DNA of 64,000 bases from Flaviaestuariibacter flavus (GCF_004337505.1 NZ_SJZI01000008.1:537934-601933); one strand, 5' to 3'. Positions 16,712-25,257 are shown, numbered from the stretch's first letter. Program-made: numbers and translations. Notes: generated from the letters alone by a model not told the origin.

Positions 16712-17165
16712 CCCCGCGCCCCATCTGCCGCATCTTCCCCTCCACCTTATACGCCTGCACCCGTAGCACCGCGTACAGGATTCCCCCGAACAAAAAGATG
16801 GGAAAGGTATTGAAACCGAAGTGCACCCAGAAGCCCGCATTGTACACCCGGATGTCATGAAGGTTCACGGGATCCACCAGCAGGGTGGCACGGGCGCCGA
16901 CGGGCAGGTCGGCATTGGGCGGCACGGCCTCGAGCTGCTCCCCGTTGACGATGTAGCGGAACACGGGCAGCGGCTTGAAAGGGCTCCCCCCCACGTTGTA
17001 GGCCGTCTTACCCACCTGGTCGAACACGAGGCCCGGCACCATGCGGCAGCGGTCGCGGTAGGCGCTGCCCTGGTAATACGTCATCCCGCCTGCGAGGAGC
17101 AGGAGCAGCAGCCCGTATTCGATGCTGGCGCGGAGCAGGTGGATGCGGGTGGCGATGAGCGGCAT
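16698..17165 (-). CDS. DUF3592-type two-helix membrane protein
   Basis: 155 residues. N-terminal helix ASIEYGLLLLLLAGGMTYY, an extracytoplasmic beta-rich domain (PVFRYIVNGEQLEAVPP, VGARATLLVDPVNLHDIRV) and a second helix GFNTFPIFLFGGILYAVL. The order of helix, YxVxG...YxP-type domain and helix matches DUF3592. Function unknown. Its last residues (GDRQS) and stop are encoded by the heptamer array. Confidence 0.7.
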   Translation of the reverse strand: MPLIATRIHLLRASIEYGLLLLLLAGGMTYYQGSAYRDRCRMVPGLVFDQVGKTAYNVGGSPFKPLPVFRYIVNGEQLEAVPPNADLPVGARATLLVDPVNLHDIRVYNAGFWVHFGFNTFPIFLFGGILYAVLRVQAYKVEGKMRQMGRGDRQS

Positions 17166-17185
17166 GGAGGATAAAAGTAGCGGGC

Positions 17186-17298
17186 CGAAGAACGCAGATT
17201 TTTTATGATTGGTAAGATAAGCGCAGAAAATTGCCGGCGAAAAACGGGCTCTTAAAAAATCATATTGATCTTATAGAAACTGCGTTCTTTCCCTTTGC
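17186..17298. repeat. dispersed inverted repeat family 2, copy 1
   Basis: Begins AAGAACGCAGATTTTTTATG and ends ACTGCGTTCTTTC; the internal ATGATTG/TCATATTGATCTTAT parts are also roughly inverted. Copies 2 (28473) and 3 (38767) share the GAACGC and GCGTTCTTTC ends. It occupies the gap upstream of the DUF3592 gene. Confidence 0.8.
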
Positions 17299-17315
17299 GC
17301 CCATCGGCACAAAAA

Positions 17316-17333
17316 AGCCCCGTTGCCGGGGCT
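17316..17333 (-). terminator. intrinsic terminator of DUF6261-like gene
   Basis: A 7-bp stem AGCCCCG/CGGGGCT (17316-17322 with 17327-17333) with loop TTGC, then T6 on the minus strand. Confidence 0.85.
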
Positions 17334-17356
17334 ATGAATTCGAAGGGTGATGTGCG

Positions 17357-18103
17357 CTATGCGGTCGGAGGTGTACTGGCAGCGGCGGCGCGCCCGCGGC
17401 GGGATTTGAGGAGGTTCCGGGTATCGGCCACCAGGGTGGTCCACTCGCTGGTGATGCGCTGCCAGGGTGCGGCGCCTTCTTCTGCTATATAGAAAGAGTT
17501 CACTTTCCGATAGAGCTCCCGGTAAGCGTTCGTTGCCTTCAGACGCAGTGCGTCGATGTTCTCGGGGCGCTCCTGCTGGCGCTCGGTGCGTTCACGGTTG
17601 CGCTGGTTGCTTTTCGATTCAAATAAGGCCTGCAGGCGGGTAAGTTCGGCAACCCAGTCGCCGGCACCGATGAGGGTTACGGCAGCGGCATATTCGGGCT
17701 GCTGCAAGTCGCGAAGCAATCCTGTAATGTCCGCGCTCTCGTCGGCGTCGCCACCGTCGGTCACTTCTTCCACCGTGCCGTAATCAGCCATTCGTGTGGC
17801 AAGGCGGCTGCCGGCCGCCGCCTTCTCCGGCACCGGGTTGGTCGCAAAGGCCTTTGCCAGTTGCGACAGTCCCGACCACTGCACGTCGCGGGCGGCATCA
17901 ATCGCGCGGCGCTCTTTGTTGATCTCCGAATCGTCTTCGAGCACGTGCGCCTTTTCGATCCGGTCGTAATACAACTGCAGGTCGGCCCGCACCGAAACCA
18001 CCGTACGCGGCAGAACGGGATCGTCAGTAATTTTCAGAACCTGTTTTGTGAAGGTGAGGAACTCGCCGTTGTGCAACGGCCGCAGGTTGAATTCAGGAAT
18101 CAT
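17357..18103 (-). CDS. DUF6261-like protein, paralogue 1
   Basis: 248 residues from the ATG at 18103 (MIPEFNLRPLHNGEFLTF); the ATG at 18151 adds an unconserved extension. All-helical, soluble, with no catalytic motif visible. It shares the LRPLHNGEFL-type opening and the closing pattern KATNAYRELYRKVNSFYI...PW with the gene at 35953 (REARKAYRELIEQIQSAYNF...PW), so the two are paralogues. The family is one I associate with DUF6261 of Bacteroidota; function unknown. An array of 43-bp palindromic units starts 146 bp upstream of the start. Confidence 0.75.
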   Translation of the reverse strand: MIPEFNLRPLHNGEFLTFTKQVLKITDDPVLPRTVVSVRADLQLYYDRIEKAHVLEDDSEINKERRAIDAARDVQWSGLSQLAKAFATNPVPEKAAAGSRLATRMADYGTVEEVTDGGDADESADITGLLRDLQQPEYAAAVTLIGAGDWVAELTRLQALFESKSNQRNRERTERQQERPENIDALRLKATNAYRELYRKVNSFYIAEEGAAPWQRITSEWTTLVADTRNLLKSRRGRAAAASTPPTA

Positions 18104-18248
18104 AAGTAGGGGGTTTAGGTTAAAAGATGTTTCAGTAAAATACTCCGGCACACTGACTTCTGCAAGCTTTTGCCCCGAAAAAAATCGGCAATTCGCGCCG
18201 GCACTTCAGAATCAATGTTTTAAGGTGCGCCTTACCCCGGGTGCGGAG

Positions 18249-18440
18249 CTTCCGGCGGGCCGGGAGTGCCACCCCTACCCTGGAAGAAAAGTATCCGGCT
18301 TGCCGGAAAGGCCACTTCTACTCTATGGAAAATGATAACGGCAGGCAGGAAACAACGTTACCAGGGTAGGTAAAGAGATACTGGCGTGCCGGAAGGGTTG
18401 TAGGATCCGAATCGAATAAATGCCGATGCCAGGCACAATT
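18249..18440. repeat. 43-bp tandem palindromic units upstream of DUF6261-like paralogue 1
   Basis: Units begin at 18249, 18292, 18335 and 18378 at exact 43-bp steps, with a weaker fifth at 18421. Each opens with a palindromic core: CTTCCGGCGGGCCGG, TATCCGGCTTGCCGG, ATAACGGCAGGCAGG, ATACTGGCGTGCCGG. The rest of the unit is less conserved (GGCCACTTCTACTCTATGG in unit 2). No ORF. The rest of the 18104-18692 gap, 18441-18692, shows nothing recognisable. Confidence 0.75.
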
Positions 18441-18692
18441 CAAATGATATGTCTGTACGTATATGGAACCGCGTCGCAGCGCGATGCTCAACAAAGAATA
18501 AAGCGGCTCGGAAATCCCGCGCCATGCTGGAGTACCGGAGGAACTTCCTGTCGGGACAAAGGCAAGGTGATGGCGCTGGTCGGAAAAAACCCACCTGCCA
18601 GAGCGAGATGCCCTATCCGGTTGTTCAGAAATAGCTTACTTTATAACCGTTGAATTAGTTTACGCTTTAGGTCACATAAGCAACTTTGACAC

Positions 18693-19415
18693 ATGATGAA
18701 ATATTTCGCCTGCTGTTATATCCTTCTATTCTCCCACTCATCGTTCGCACAAACGCATACCGTTAAGCAACTCTACGACGAGTACCGCGGCAACCGGAGT
18801 ATGTTTCAAAACAAGTACCGGAATCAAACGGTGACGGTCACGGGCAAGGTGCGCAGCATCAGTCCCGCGAGCAGTTTCTGGAAGGAGCAGGACGTGCATC
18901 GCGTTTACCTTACGGCCACGGGTTATGAAAACTTCGTGGTATGCCAGGTTCCGTACAAAGACTCGGCGCTTTTGAGCGCCTTCAAGGCAGGCGATATCGT
19001 GACGGTAACCGGTACGAGTTCATCAAACATCAGCGATGCGGTTTTCCTGAGCAACTGCTCGTTTGCATCATCTAAAGCCGTGACAAAAAAAAGCACGGCG
19101 CCGGAGAATGCGCCTTTGGGCAAGTATAACGTTTACCAGGATAACGGTCAGGGCTTCAATTTCCAGTATACGTTTTACCTGAAGTCGTACACCACCTATC
19201 TGCTCAACGGCAAGGCTGGAAACTGCACATATGATCCGGCAAGCAAAGCGATCCGTTTCGCTACCGGTCCGCTGAAAGGCTTTGCCGGTTTGTACCGGAA
19301 AACCACCGACAACCCAGCCGACCCGCCGAGCTTCCTGTTAAATGCCAACGGAACGGTTCCCGTATTGAACTCCGGGCATCATGGCTACCAGTTTGGCTAT
19401 TACCAGGAAAAATAG
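18693..19415 (+). CDS. secreted OB-fold (tRNA_anti-like) protein
   Basis: 240 residues. Signal peptide KYFACCYILLFSHSSFAQ. Residues about 25-130 follow the tRNA_anti-like OB pattern (NKYRNQTVTVTGKVRSIS, then FKAGDIVTVTGTSSSNISDAVFLSNCSF). The remaining 100 residues form a separate domain (KYNVYQDNGQGFNFQYTFYL, GKAGNCTYDPASKAIRF), unrecognised. Either ATG 18693 or 18696 can start it. Exported, function unknown. Confidence 0.7.
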   Translation: MMKYFACCYILLFSHSSFAQTHTVKQLYDEYRGNRSMFQNKYRNQTVTVTGKVRSISPASSFWKEQDVHRVYLTATGYENFVVCQVPYKDSALLSAFKAGDIVTVTGTSSSNISDAVFLSNCSFASSKAVTKKSTAPENAPLGKYNVYQDNGQGFNFQYTFYLKSYTTYLLNGKAGNCTYDPASKAIRFATGPLKGFAGLYRKTTDNPADPPSFLLNANGTVPVLNSGHHGYQFGYYQEK

Positions 19416-19525
19416 GCCCGCGTGGAAGGAATCGTCATCGGATGTCGGAACGCGCTTTCGTTCACCGGGTACAGGGCAGCATTCCTGCCATCCGCAAGCC
19501 CCTCCCCCCCTTTTCAAAATAAGCA

Positions 19526-19765
19526 ATGAAAAAGCCGACCATCGACTGGCACCATGCCCCGCTCCAAAAGGAAACCGTCATCACAGAAAACTTCCGGCTT
19601 ACACAGAATGTGCGCCGCTTTTTTCAGGAGCATTTACACCGCGAGGTTCGCTTCAGCCGCGGGTTCATGGAGTGGCTGCGCGCCAACACCGGCGGCAACC
19701 TGGGTGATGCACTGGAAGCGTACCGGCAAGGTACGTCTGCAGAAAGCGGAGCGAAGAAACGCTGA
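19526..19765 (+). CDS. DUF6434-like small protein
   Basis: 79 residues. The motifs PTIDWHHAPL, TENFRLTQNVRRFF and FSRGFMEWLRANTGGNLGDALEAY match a small domain I know as DUF6434, often attached to SAP-like helical proteins. No signal peptide or membrane helix. It may bind nucleic acid by analogy; function not known. Confidence 0.7.
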   Translation: MKKPTIDWHHAPLQKETVITENFRLTQNVRRFFQEHLHREVRFSRGFMEWLRANTGGNLGDALEAYRQGTSAESGAKKR

Positions 19766-19794
19766 CCCGAAGCTTCGGGTCCGCAGGCGGGACA

Positions 19795-19868
19795 CCTGCC
19801 CCGGTTCGGCAAGCTCACCGTGACAGGTGTCAGCCTGAGCGTAGTCGAAGGCTGCGTTCTTTCTCTCC
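19795..19868. repeat. chimeric dispersed repeat end
   Basis: 19799-19852 has inverted halves GGTTCGGCAAGCTCACCGTG and GGTGTCAGCCTGAGCGTAGT; TGTCAGGCTGAGCGAAGT recurs at 36999. It is followed at once by GCTGCGTTCTTTCTCTCC, matching the right end of repeat family 2. Confidence 0.55.
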
Positions 19869-19880
19869 CCGACTTGTCCT

Positions 19881-21020
19881 TTACAGCCTTGTCTTCAGGC
19901 GCGGCACCATCTCGTCTTTCCAGCTTTTGAAATCACCCGCAAGGATATGTTTGCGCGCCTCGCGCACCAGCCAGAGGTAGAAGGCCAGGTTTTGGATGGA
20001 GGCGATGCTGAGCGAGAGGTATTCACCGGCCTTGAACAGGTGACGCAGGTAGGCCTTTGAATAATATTGACTCGTTTCGCAATTCAGGCCCGGGTCGATG
20101 GGCGAGAAATCGCGCTCCCACTTTTTATTGTCGATGTTGATGACACCCTGCGTGGTGAAGAGCATGGCATTGCGGCCATTGCGGGTGGGCATCACGCAGT
20201 CGAACATATCCACGCCGAGGGCGATGTTTTCGAGGATGTTCCAGGGCGTGCCCACCCCCATGAGGTAGCGGGGCTTGTCTTTGGGCAGGTGCTCGCAGCA
20301 GAGCGCCGCGATTTCGTACATCACCGGCTCGGGCTCGCCCACGGAGAGGCCGCCGATGGCGTTGCCCGTGGCGCCTTTGGAGGCGATGTATTCGCAGGAA
20401 GCCTTGCGCAGGTCGTGGAATACCGCGCCCTGCACGATGGGGAAGAGATTCTGGGTGTGCCCGTATTTATCCGGTGTATCGTTGAAGCGCGTCCAGCAGC
20501 GGTCGAGCCACCGGTGGGTAAGCTTCATCGAGTCGAGCGCGTAGCGGTACTCGCTGTTGGCAGGCGGGCACTCGTCGAAGGCCATCATGATGTCGGCGCC
20601 GATGGTACGCTCGATGTCCATCACACGCTCGGGTGAGAAGAGGTGCTTCGAGCCGTCGATGTGCGAACGGAAGGTGACGCCCTCCTCGGTGATCTTGCGG
20701 TTGGCGGCGAGGGAGAACACCTGGTAGCCGCCCGAGTCGGTGAGGATGGGGCGCTCCCAGTTGATGAATTGGTGCAGGCCGCCGGCAGCTTCCATTGTTT
20801 CCATGCCCGGGCGCAGGTAAAGGTGGTAGGTATTGCCCAGGATGATGTGGGGATCCACCTCGGTCTTGAGCTGCTGCTGCGAGAGCGCCTTCACCGAGCC
20901 CACGGTGCCCACAGGCATGAAGATGGGCGTCTCGATCACGCCATGGTCGGTGGTGATGGAGCCTGCGCGGGCGCTGCTCTGATCGTCGGTTTTATGAAGC
21001 TGGAAGGAAAGTGCGGCCAT
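19881..21020 (-). CDS. tgt: queuine/preQ1 tRNA-ribosyltransferase
   Basis: 379 residues. It exchanges guanine-34 of GUN tRNAs for the queuosine precursor. Recognised from TPIFMPVGTVGSVKAL, the active-site Asp in MMAFDECPP, GGLSVGEP, RYLMGVGTPWNILE and DCVMPTRNGRNAMLF. The zinc site is altered: where most bacterial enzymes have CxCxxC, this one reads LNCETS, and the later IHNL histidine is Gln (SIQNLAFY). Loss of the cysteines is common in Bacteroidota to my knowledge. Two QueD-type genes elsewhere in the window fit a queuosine pathway. Confidence 0.95.
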   Translation of the reverse strand: MAALSFQLHKTDDQSSARAGSITTDHGVIETPIFMPVGTVGSVKALSQQQLKTEVDPHIILGNTYHLYLRPGMETMEAAGGLHQFINWERPILTDSGGYQVFSLAANRKITEEGVTFRSHIDGSKHLFSPERVMDIERTIGADIMMAFDECPPANSEYRYALDSMKLTHRWLDRCWTRFNDTPDKYGHTQNLFPIVQGAVFHDLRKASCEYIASKGATGNAIGGLSVGEPEPVMYEIAALCCEHLPKDKPRYLMGVGTPWNILENIALGVDMFDCVMPTRNGRNAMLFTTQGVINIDNKKWERDFSPIDPGLNCETSQYYSKAYLRHLFKAGEYLSLSIASIQNLAFYLWLVREARKHILAGDFKSWKDEMVPRLKTRL

Positions 21021-21034
21021 AAGCGGGCGAAATT

Positions 21035-21074
21035 AATGTGATAATGCGGTAATGTGGTAATGCGGTAATGTGGT
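21035..21074. repeat. octamer array AATGYGGT (left end of S23 element 1)
   Basis: Five units at exact 8-bp steps: AATGTGAT, AATGCGGT, AATGTGGT, AATGCGGT, AATGTGGT. It starts 14 bp outside the tgt start codon and is inverse to the array at 21530. Confidence 0.9.
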
Positions 21075-21149
21075 AAAAACAACAGGAAATTCTGAGGAAA
21101 CCCCTTTGTCGATACAACGGCAATAAAAGAAATTTGAAAAAACACCGCT

Positions 21150-21527
21150 ATGACTCCGATTTTATATCCCGCAAACCCATTACTCCAGCAGACTTTTGAA
21201 TTTGCGCTCGGGATCATCGCCTATTGCGAGGAACTGAAGGGAATCCGGCAGTATGAAATGTCGCGCCAGTTATTTAAAAGCGGAACCTCTATTCATTCCC
21301 AGGTTCGCGAAGGGCAGAAGCCGGAAAGCAGCGCTGATTTCATCCATAAGTTCAAAATAGGCGAAAAGGAAGCATCCGAAACAGAAGGATGGCTGTTGAT
21401 GTGCAAATTCAGTCCGGGCTTTCCGAATCCAGACAAACTATTACAACGTCTTCCATCCATTCAAAAAATGCTCAATAGCAGCATCCTGACGGCAAAGCGG
21501 AAGACAACCCGGCACCAACCCTCCTAA
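21150..21527 (+). CDS. four-helix bundle protein, S23/IVP family
   Basis: 125 residues. Helical pattern with EFALGIIAYCEELKG, YEMSRQLFKSGTSIHSQVRE (family motif QLxxSGTSIxxxxxE) and FIHKFKIGEKEASETEGWL. This is the four-helix bundle family first seen in 23S rRNA intervening sequences and related to the Avd accessory proteins of diversity-generating retroelements. No reverse transcriptase is nearby. The gene alone fills an element bounded by inverted octamer arrays, its stop lying 2 bp from the right array. Confidence 0.85.
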   Translation: MTPILYPANPLLQQTFEFALGIIAYCEELKGIRQYEMSRQLFKSGTSIHSQVREGQKPESSADFIHKFKIGEKEASETEGWLLMCKFSPGFPNPDKLLQRLPSIQKMLNSSILTAKRKTTRHQPS

Positions 21528-21529
21528 GC

Positions 21530-21567
21530 ATTACCGCATTACCACATTACCGCATTACCGCATTACC
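21530..21567. repeat. octamer array ATTACCRC (right end of S23 element 1)
   Basis: ATTACCGC, ATTACCAC, ATTACCGC, ATTACCGC, ATTACC at 8-bp steps; inverse complement of the left array. It ends 8 bp before the first ATG of the glycosyltransferase gene. Confidence 0.9.
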
Positions 21568-21575
21568 TTCGTGGT

Positions 21576-22691
21576 ATGCTTATGAGCTGGGGACTGGCCG
21601 TCTTCGCCGTCTTTTGTGTGGTTGCGGCGATACAAATCTTTTATTACCTCTATTTTTTCCGCCGCGTGGGCAAGTGGAAGCCGCGCCCGAAGGAAGTATC
21701 GCGGCAGCACCCGGTGTCGGTGATCATCTGCGCCCGCGATGAGGACGAAAACCTGGCCCGCCACCTGCCCGGTGTGCTGGTGCAGGAGTACCGCTCCACC
21801 CACGAGGTGGTGGTGGTGAACGACAACTCGGTAGACGACAGCCGCTACGTGCTCGAAGACTTCCAGAAGACCTACCGCTTTCTCAATATCATCGACCTCA
21901 CGCAGGAGGCCAAGCTGATCGCGGGCAAGAAGTTCCCGCTCTCCATGGGCATCAAGGAAGCCAAGTACGAGGTGCTGCTGCTCACCGACGCCGACTGTGT
22001 GCCGGCCTCCGAGCACTGGATCTACAAGATGCAGGACGCCTTCGACGAAGGCATCGAGGTGGTGCTGGGTTACGGGGCCTACCATAAGCAAAAGGGCTTT
22101 CTCAACAAGGCCATCCGCTTCGAGACCTTCCACACCGCCCTGCAGTATTTCGGCTATGCCCTCGCCGGCAAGCCCTATATGGGCGTGGGCCGCAACCTGG
22201 CTTACCGCAAGGGGCTCTTCTTCCGGCATAAGGGCTTTTCGAGCATCAACCATATCCCCAGCGGCGACGACGACCTGTTCATCAACAAGGTGGCCACCCC
22301 CCAGAACACAGCCGTGGTGCTTGATCCGGAGGCCTTTACGCTTTCGCGACCCAAGCAAAGCTGGAAGGAGTGGCGCCGCCAGAAAAACCGCCACTACAGC
22401 ACCGGCAAATACTACAAGCCCGGCATCAAGTGGCTGCTCGGCGGCTATACGGCTTCCTACTTCCTGTTCTACCCGCTCTTTGTGGCGGCGCTGTTCCTTT
22501 TCGACTGGCGCCTGGCCCTCATCCCGCTGCTCCTGCGCGTGATCACCCTGGCCGCCGTCTGGCGCAAAGGCATGAGCCAGCTCGGCGAGCGCGACCTCTT
22601 CCCCATGTTTCTTTTCTGGGACCTGTGGCTGTTCTTTTATTATATCTGGTTTGCGCCGGCGGTGTGGCGGAAGCCGAAGAAGACCTGGTAG
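21576..22691 (+). CDS. GT2 glycosyltransferase with membrane helices
   Basis: 371 residues. N-terminal helix (LAVFAVFCVVAAIQIFYYLY), then a GT-A fold: PVSVIICARDEDENL, VVVVNDNSVDDS, the metal-binding DADCVP, an acceptor-side GDDDLF and the KQSWKEWRRQKNRHYS segment matching QxxRW. Two to three C-terminal helices follow. The catalytic domain faces the cytosol at the inner membrane. Acceptor unknown. Start at 21576 or 21582. Confidence 0.88.
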   Translation: MLMSWGLAVFAVFCVVAAIQIFYYLYFFRRVGKWKPRPKEVSRQHPVSVIICARDEDENLARHLPGVLVQEYRSTHEVVVVNDNSVDDSRYVLEDFQKTYRFLNIIDLTQEAKLIAGKKFPLSMGIKEAKYEVLLLTDADCVPASEHWIYKMQDAFDEGIEVVLGYGAYHKQKGFLNKAIRFETFHTALQYFGYALAGKPYMGVGRNLAYRKGLFFRHKGFSSINHIPSGDDDLFINKVATPQNTAVVLDPEAFTLSRPKQSWKEWRRQKNRHYSTGKYYKPGIKWLLGGYTASYFLFYPLFVAALFLFDWRLALIPLLLRVITLAAVWRKGMSQLGERDLFPMFLFWDLWLFFYYIWFAPAVWRKPKKTW

Positions 22692-22792
22692 AATAATGAA
22701 TATCGATCAGGGAACGCCGAATTAAGAATACAGTTACCAGCTGACTTACCTTCGTGTTTCGATATTCCTTGATCGATATTCGCTATTCAATT

Positions 22793-23437
22793 ATGGACAT
22801 CCTCCTCAAATACTTCTCCGACTTCTCCCCGCGCCAGCTCCAGCAGTTCGCTGCCCTGGAAGATCTCTATAAAGACTGGAACGCGAAGATCAACGTCATC
22901 TCCCGCAAGGATATCGACAGCCTGTACGAGAAGCATGTCCTGCATTCGCTGTCCATCGCGGCGACGGTGCCCTTCCCCGACGGCGTGGAGATCGTCGACA
23001 TCGGCACCGGCGGCGGCTTCCCGGGCGTCCCGCTGGCTATTTTCTTTCCCAACGTCAAATTCCACCTGGTCGACTCCATCGGCAAGAAGCTCAAGATCAT
23101 CGAGGCCGTGAAAGAGGCTATCGGGCTCGACAACGTCACCACCCAGCACAGCCGTGCCGAGGAGATCAAAGGCCGCAAGTTCGATTTTGCCGTCTCCCGC
23201 GCCGTGGCCCCGCTCGGCGACCTGCTCCGCTGGAGCAAGCCCCTGCTCCGGAAAGGCTCCTTCACCATAAAAGAAGGCGACGGCAGCGAAACCGTTTTCC
23301 GCTCCGGCCTCATCTGCCTCAAGGGCGGCGACCTCGCCGAGGAGATCAACGCCACCGGCACCCGCCCCAGGATGATCGAGCTCAGCGATCTCTTCGAAGA
23401 AGAGTGGTTCCGCGATAAATACATCGTGTATGTCTGA
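22793..23437 (+). CDS. rsmG: 16S rRNA (guanine-527-N7) methyltransferase
   Basis: 214 residues from ATG 22793; upstream in-frame codons lie in repeat-like DNA. WNAKINVISRKDI, then the SAM site IVDIGTGGGFPGVPLAIFFP, VDSIGKKLKI and FDFAVSRAVAPL are all hallmarks of RsmG/GidB. It methylates G527 of 16S rRNA. The last residue (Val) and the TGA stop are encoded by the start of an octamer array. Confidence 0.95.
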   Translation: MDILLKYFSDFSPRQLQQFAALEDLYKDWNAKINVISRKDIDSLYEKHVLHSLSIAATVPFPDGVEIVDIGTGGGFPGVPLAIFFPNVKFHLVDSIGKKLKIIEAVKEAIGLDNVTTQHSRAEEIKGRKFDFAVSRAVAPLGDLLRWSKPLLRKGSFTIKEGDGSETVFRSGLICLKGGDLAEEINATGTRPRMIELSDLFEEEWFRDKYIVYV

Positions 23438-23509
23438 TGTCTGATCTCGGATGTCTGATTTGAGCGACAGCGGCCCTTTACCGAATTACCACATTACCGC
23501 ATTACCGGA
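23431..23509. repeat. two octamer arrays: GATGTCTG and TTACCGCA
   Basis: 23431-23461 repeats TGTCTGA/GATGTCTG units and contains the rsmG stop (23435-23437). 23478-23509 has four TTACCRNA units at 8-bp steps, the same word family as the S23 element 1 ends but without a gene. Confidence 0.8.
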
Positions 23510-23592
23510 TTCTCTGCGTTATCGTTTGCGTGGATTCCCGGCATTTTCCTCGTTTTTGGCTTATTTTCGGCCCCTAAAATCAAATTAGACCG

Positions 23593-25257
23593 ATGGCTGA
23601 AGTGATCAAGATGCCCCGATTGAGCGATACGATGACCGAAGGCGTGATCGCCGCCTGGCACAAAAAGGTGGGCGATGCCGTGAAGAAAGGGGACATCCTT
23701 GCTGATATTGAAACCGATAAAGCCACCATGGAGCTGGAAAGCTACAAGGATGGCACCATCCTGCACCTGGGCGCCGACAAAGGCGGCAAGATCCAGGTGG
23801 ACGACCTGCTGTGCATCATCGGCGCACCCGGCGAAGACGTCAGCGGCCTTCTGGCCGGTGGCCAAAAGGCCGAACCGCAGAATAACGAACAAGGAACGCC
23901 GAAGTCCGAAGGGTCTGCGCCCGCGCCGGCTCCCGCTGCAGCACCCACTGCCGGCGGCTCTCCCATCGACCTCACCAAAATGGAAGAAGTGGTGCTCATG
24001 CCCCGCCTCTCCGACACCATGACCGAAGGCGTGATCGCCTCCTGGCACAAAAAGGTGGGTGATACTGTAAAGAAAGGCGACGTGCTGGCCGACATCGAAA
24101 CCGACAAGGCCACCATGGAACTTGAATCGTATAAGAACGGCACGCTGCTCTACCAGGGCGGACAGCCCGGCGAAAAGGTAGCCGTGAACGACCTGCTTTG
24201 CATCATCGGCGAGCAGGGCAAGGTGGATGTGGATGCGATCGTGGCGGCCGCCAAGGGCGGCGGTGCACCCGCAGCACAATCGAATCAGGAACAATCAACC
24301 GGGAATACAGCAGGAGCTGCCGCACCCGCCCAGGCTGCCGCCGCTCCCGTTGCGGCGAACAACTCCGACGATGGCCGCCTGAAGGCCTCTCCGCTTGCTA
24401 AGGCTCTTGCCAAAGAAAAAGGTATTGACCTCGCACAGGTGCAGGGCACCGGCGACGGCGGCCGCATCACCAAAAGCGATATCGACAACTTTAAGCCTTC
24501 GGCACAGCCGCAGCAACAGGCGGCCTCCGCACCTGCAGCCACCGCGTCGGCTGCACAGCAGTTCGTGGCCGGCCAGGAAGGCCACAGCGACACCAACGTA
24601 TCACAGATGCGTAAGGTAATCGCCAAGCGCCTCGGCGAAAGCATGTTCAGCGCCCCGCACTTCTACCTCACCATGGAGATCAACATGGACGGAGCCATGG
24701 AAGCACGCGCCAAAATGAACGAGGTCAGCGACGTCAAGATCTCCTTCAACGATATGGTGGTGAAAGCCGCCGCCATGGCCCTGCGCAAGCACCCGGCCGT
24801 CAACTCCTCCTGGATGGGCGACTTCATCCGCACCTACCAGCACGTGCACATCGGCGTAGCCGTGGCCATCGAAGACGGCCTCATCGTTCCTGTTGTCCGC
24901 TTCGCCGACCAGAAGACCCTGTCGCAGATCGGTGCCGAAAGCAAGGAGCTCGCCGGCAAGGCCCGCAACAAGAAGCTGCAGCCCAACGAATTCACCGGCA
25001 ACACCTTTACCATCTCCAACCTCGGCATGATGGACATCGAGGAGTTTACCGCCATCATTAACCCGCCCGACTCGGCCATCATGGCCGTAGGCCGCATCAA
25101 GGAAGTAGTGGTGCGCAAGGGCGACGGCTTCGGCGTAAGCAACGTGATGAAGGTGACCCTCTCCTGCGACCACCGCTCGGTGGACGGAGCCGTGGGTGCC
25201 GCCTTCCTGCAAACGTTCAAGAAGTTCCTGGAGAACCCGGTAACCATGCTTGTTTAA
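23593..25257 (+). CDS. pdhC: dihydrolipoamide acetyltransferase, E2 of the pyruvate dehydrogenase complex
   Basis: 554 residues. Two tandem, nearly identical lipoyl domains (1-80 and about 133-212), each with the lipoylated Lys in ETDKATMELES. Ala/Pro-rich linkers follow, then the E1/E3-binding domain (ASPLAKALAKEKGIDLAQV). The catalytic domain ends with the His-Asp motif CDHRSVDGA and GRIKEV. It passes acetyl groups from E1 to CoA. Substrate is taken as pyruvate from the architecture; a branched-chain substrate is less likely. The E1 gene in this window is 34 kb away. Confidence 0.9.
   Translation: MAEVIKMPRLSDTMTEGVIAAWHKKVGDAVKKGDILADIETDKATMELESYKDGTILHLGADKGGKIQVDDLLCIIGAPGEDVSGLLAGGQKAEPQNNEQGTPKSEGSAPAPAPAAAPTAGGSPIDLTKMEEVVLMPRLSDTMTEGVIASWHKKVGDTVKKGDVLADIETDKATMELESYKNGTLLYQGGQPGEKVAVNDLLCIIGEQGKVDVDAIVAAAKGGGAPAAQSNQEQSTGNTAGAAAPAQAAAAPVAANNSDDGRLKASPLAKALAKEKGIDLAQVQGTGDGGRITKSDIDNFKPSAQPQQQAASAPAATASAAQQFVAGQEGHSDTNVSQMRKVIAKRLGESMFSAPHFYLTMEINMDGAMEARAKMNEVSDVKISFNDMVVKAAAMALRKHPAVNSSWMGDFIRTYQHVHIGVAVAIEDGLIVPVVRFADQKTLSQIGAESKELAGKARNKKLQPNEFTGNTFTISNLGMMDIEEFTAIINPPDSAIMAVGRIKEVVVRKGDGFGVSNVMKVTLSCDHRSVDGAVGAAFLQTFKKFLENPVTMLV

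Noticed and set aside
18249..18440. CRISPR-like periodic array
   Set aside because: The text between cores is itself degenerate repeat, units are contiguous, and no cas gene is present; the same holds for 35648-35815.
21150..21527. Diversity-generating retroelement, suggested by an Avd-related S23 protein
   Set aside because: No reverse transcriptase, template repeat or variable gene is visible within reach of either S23 gene.
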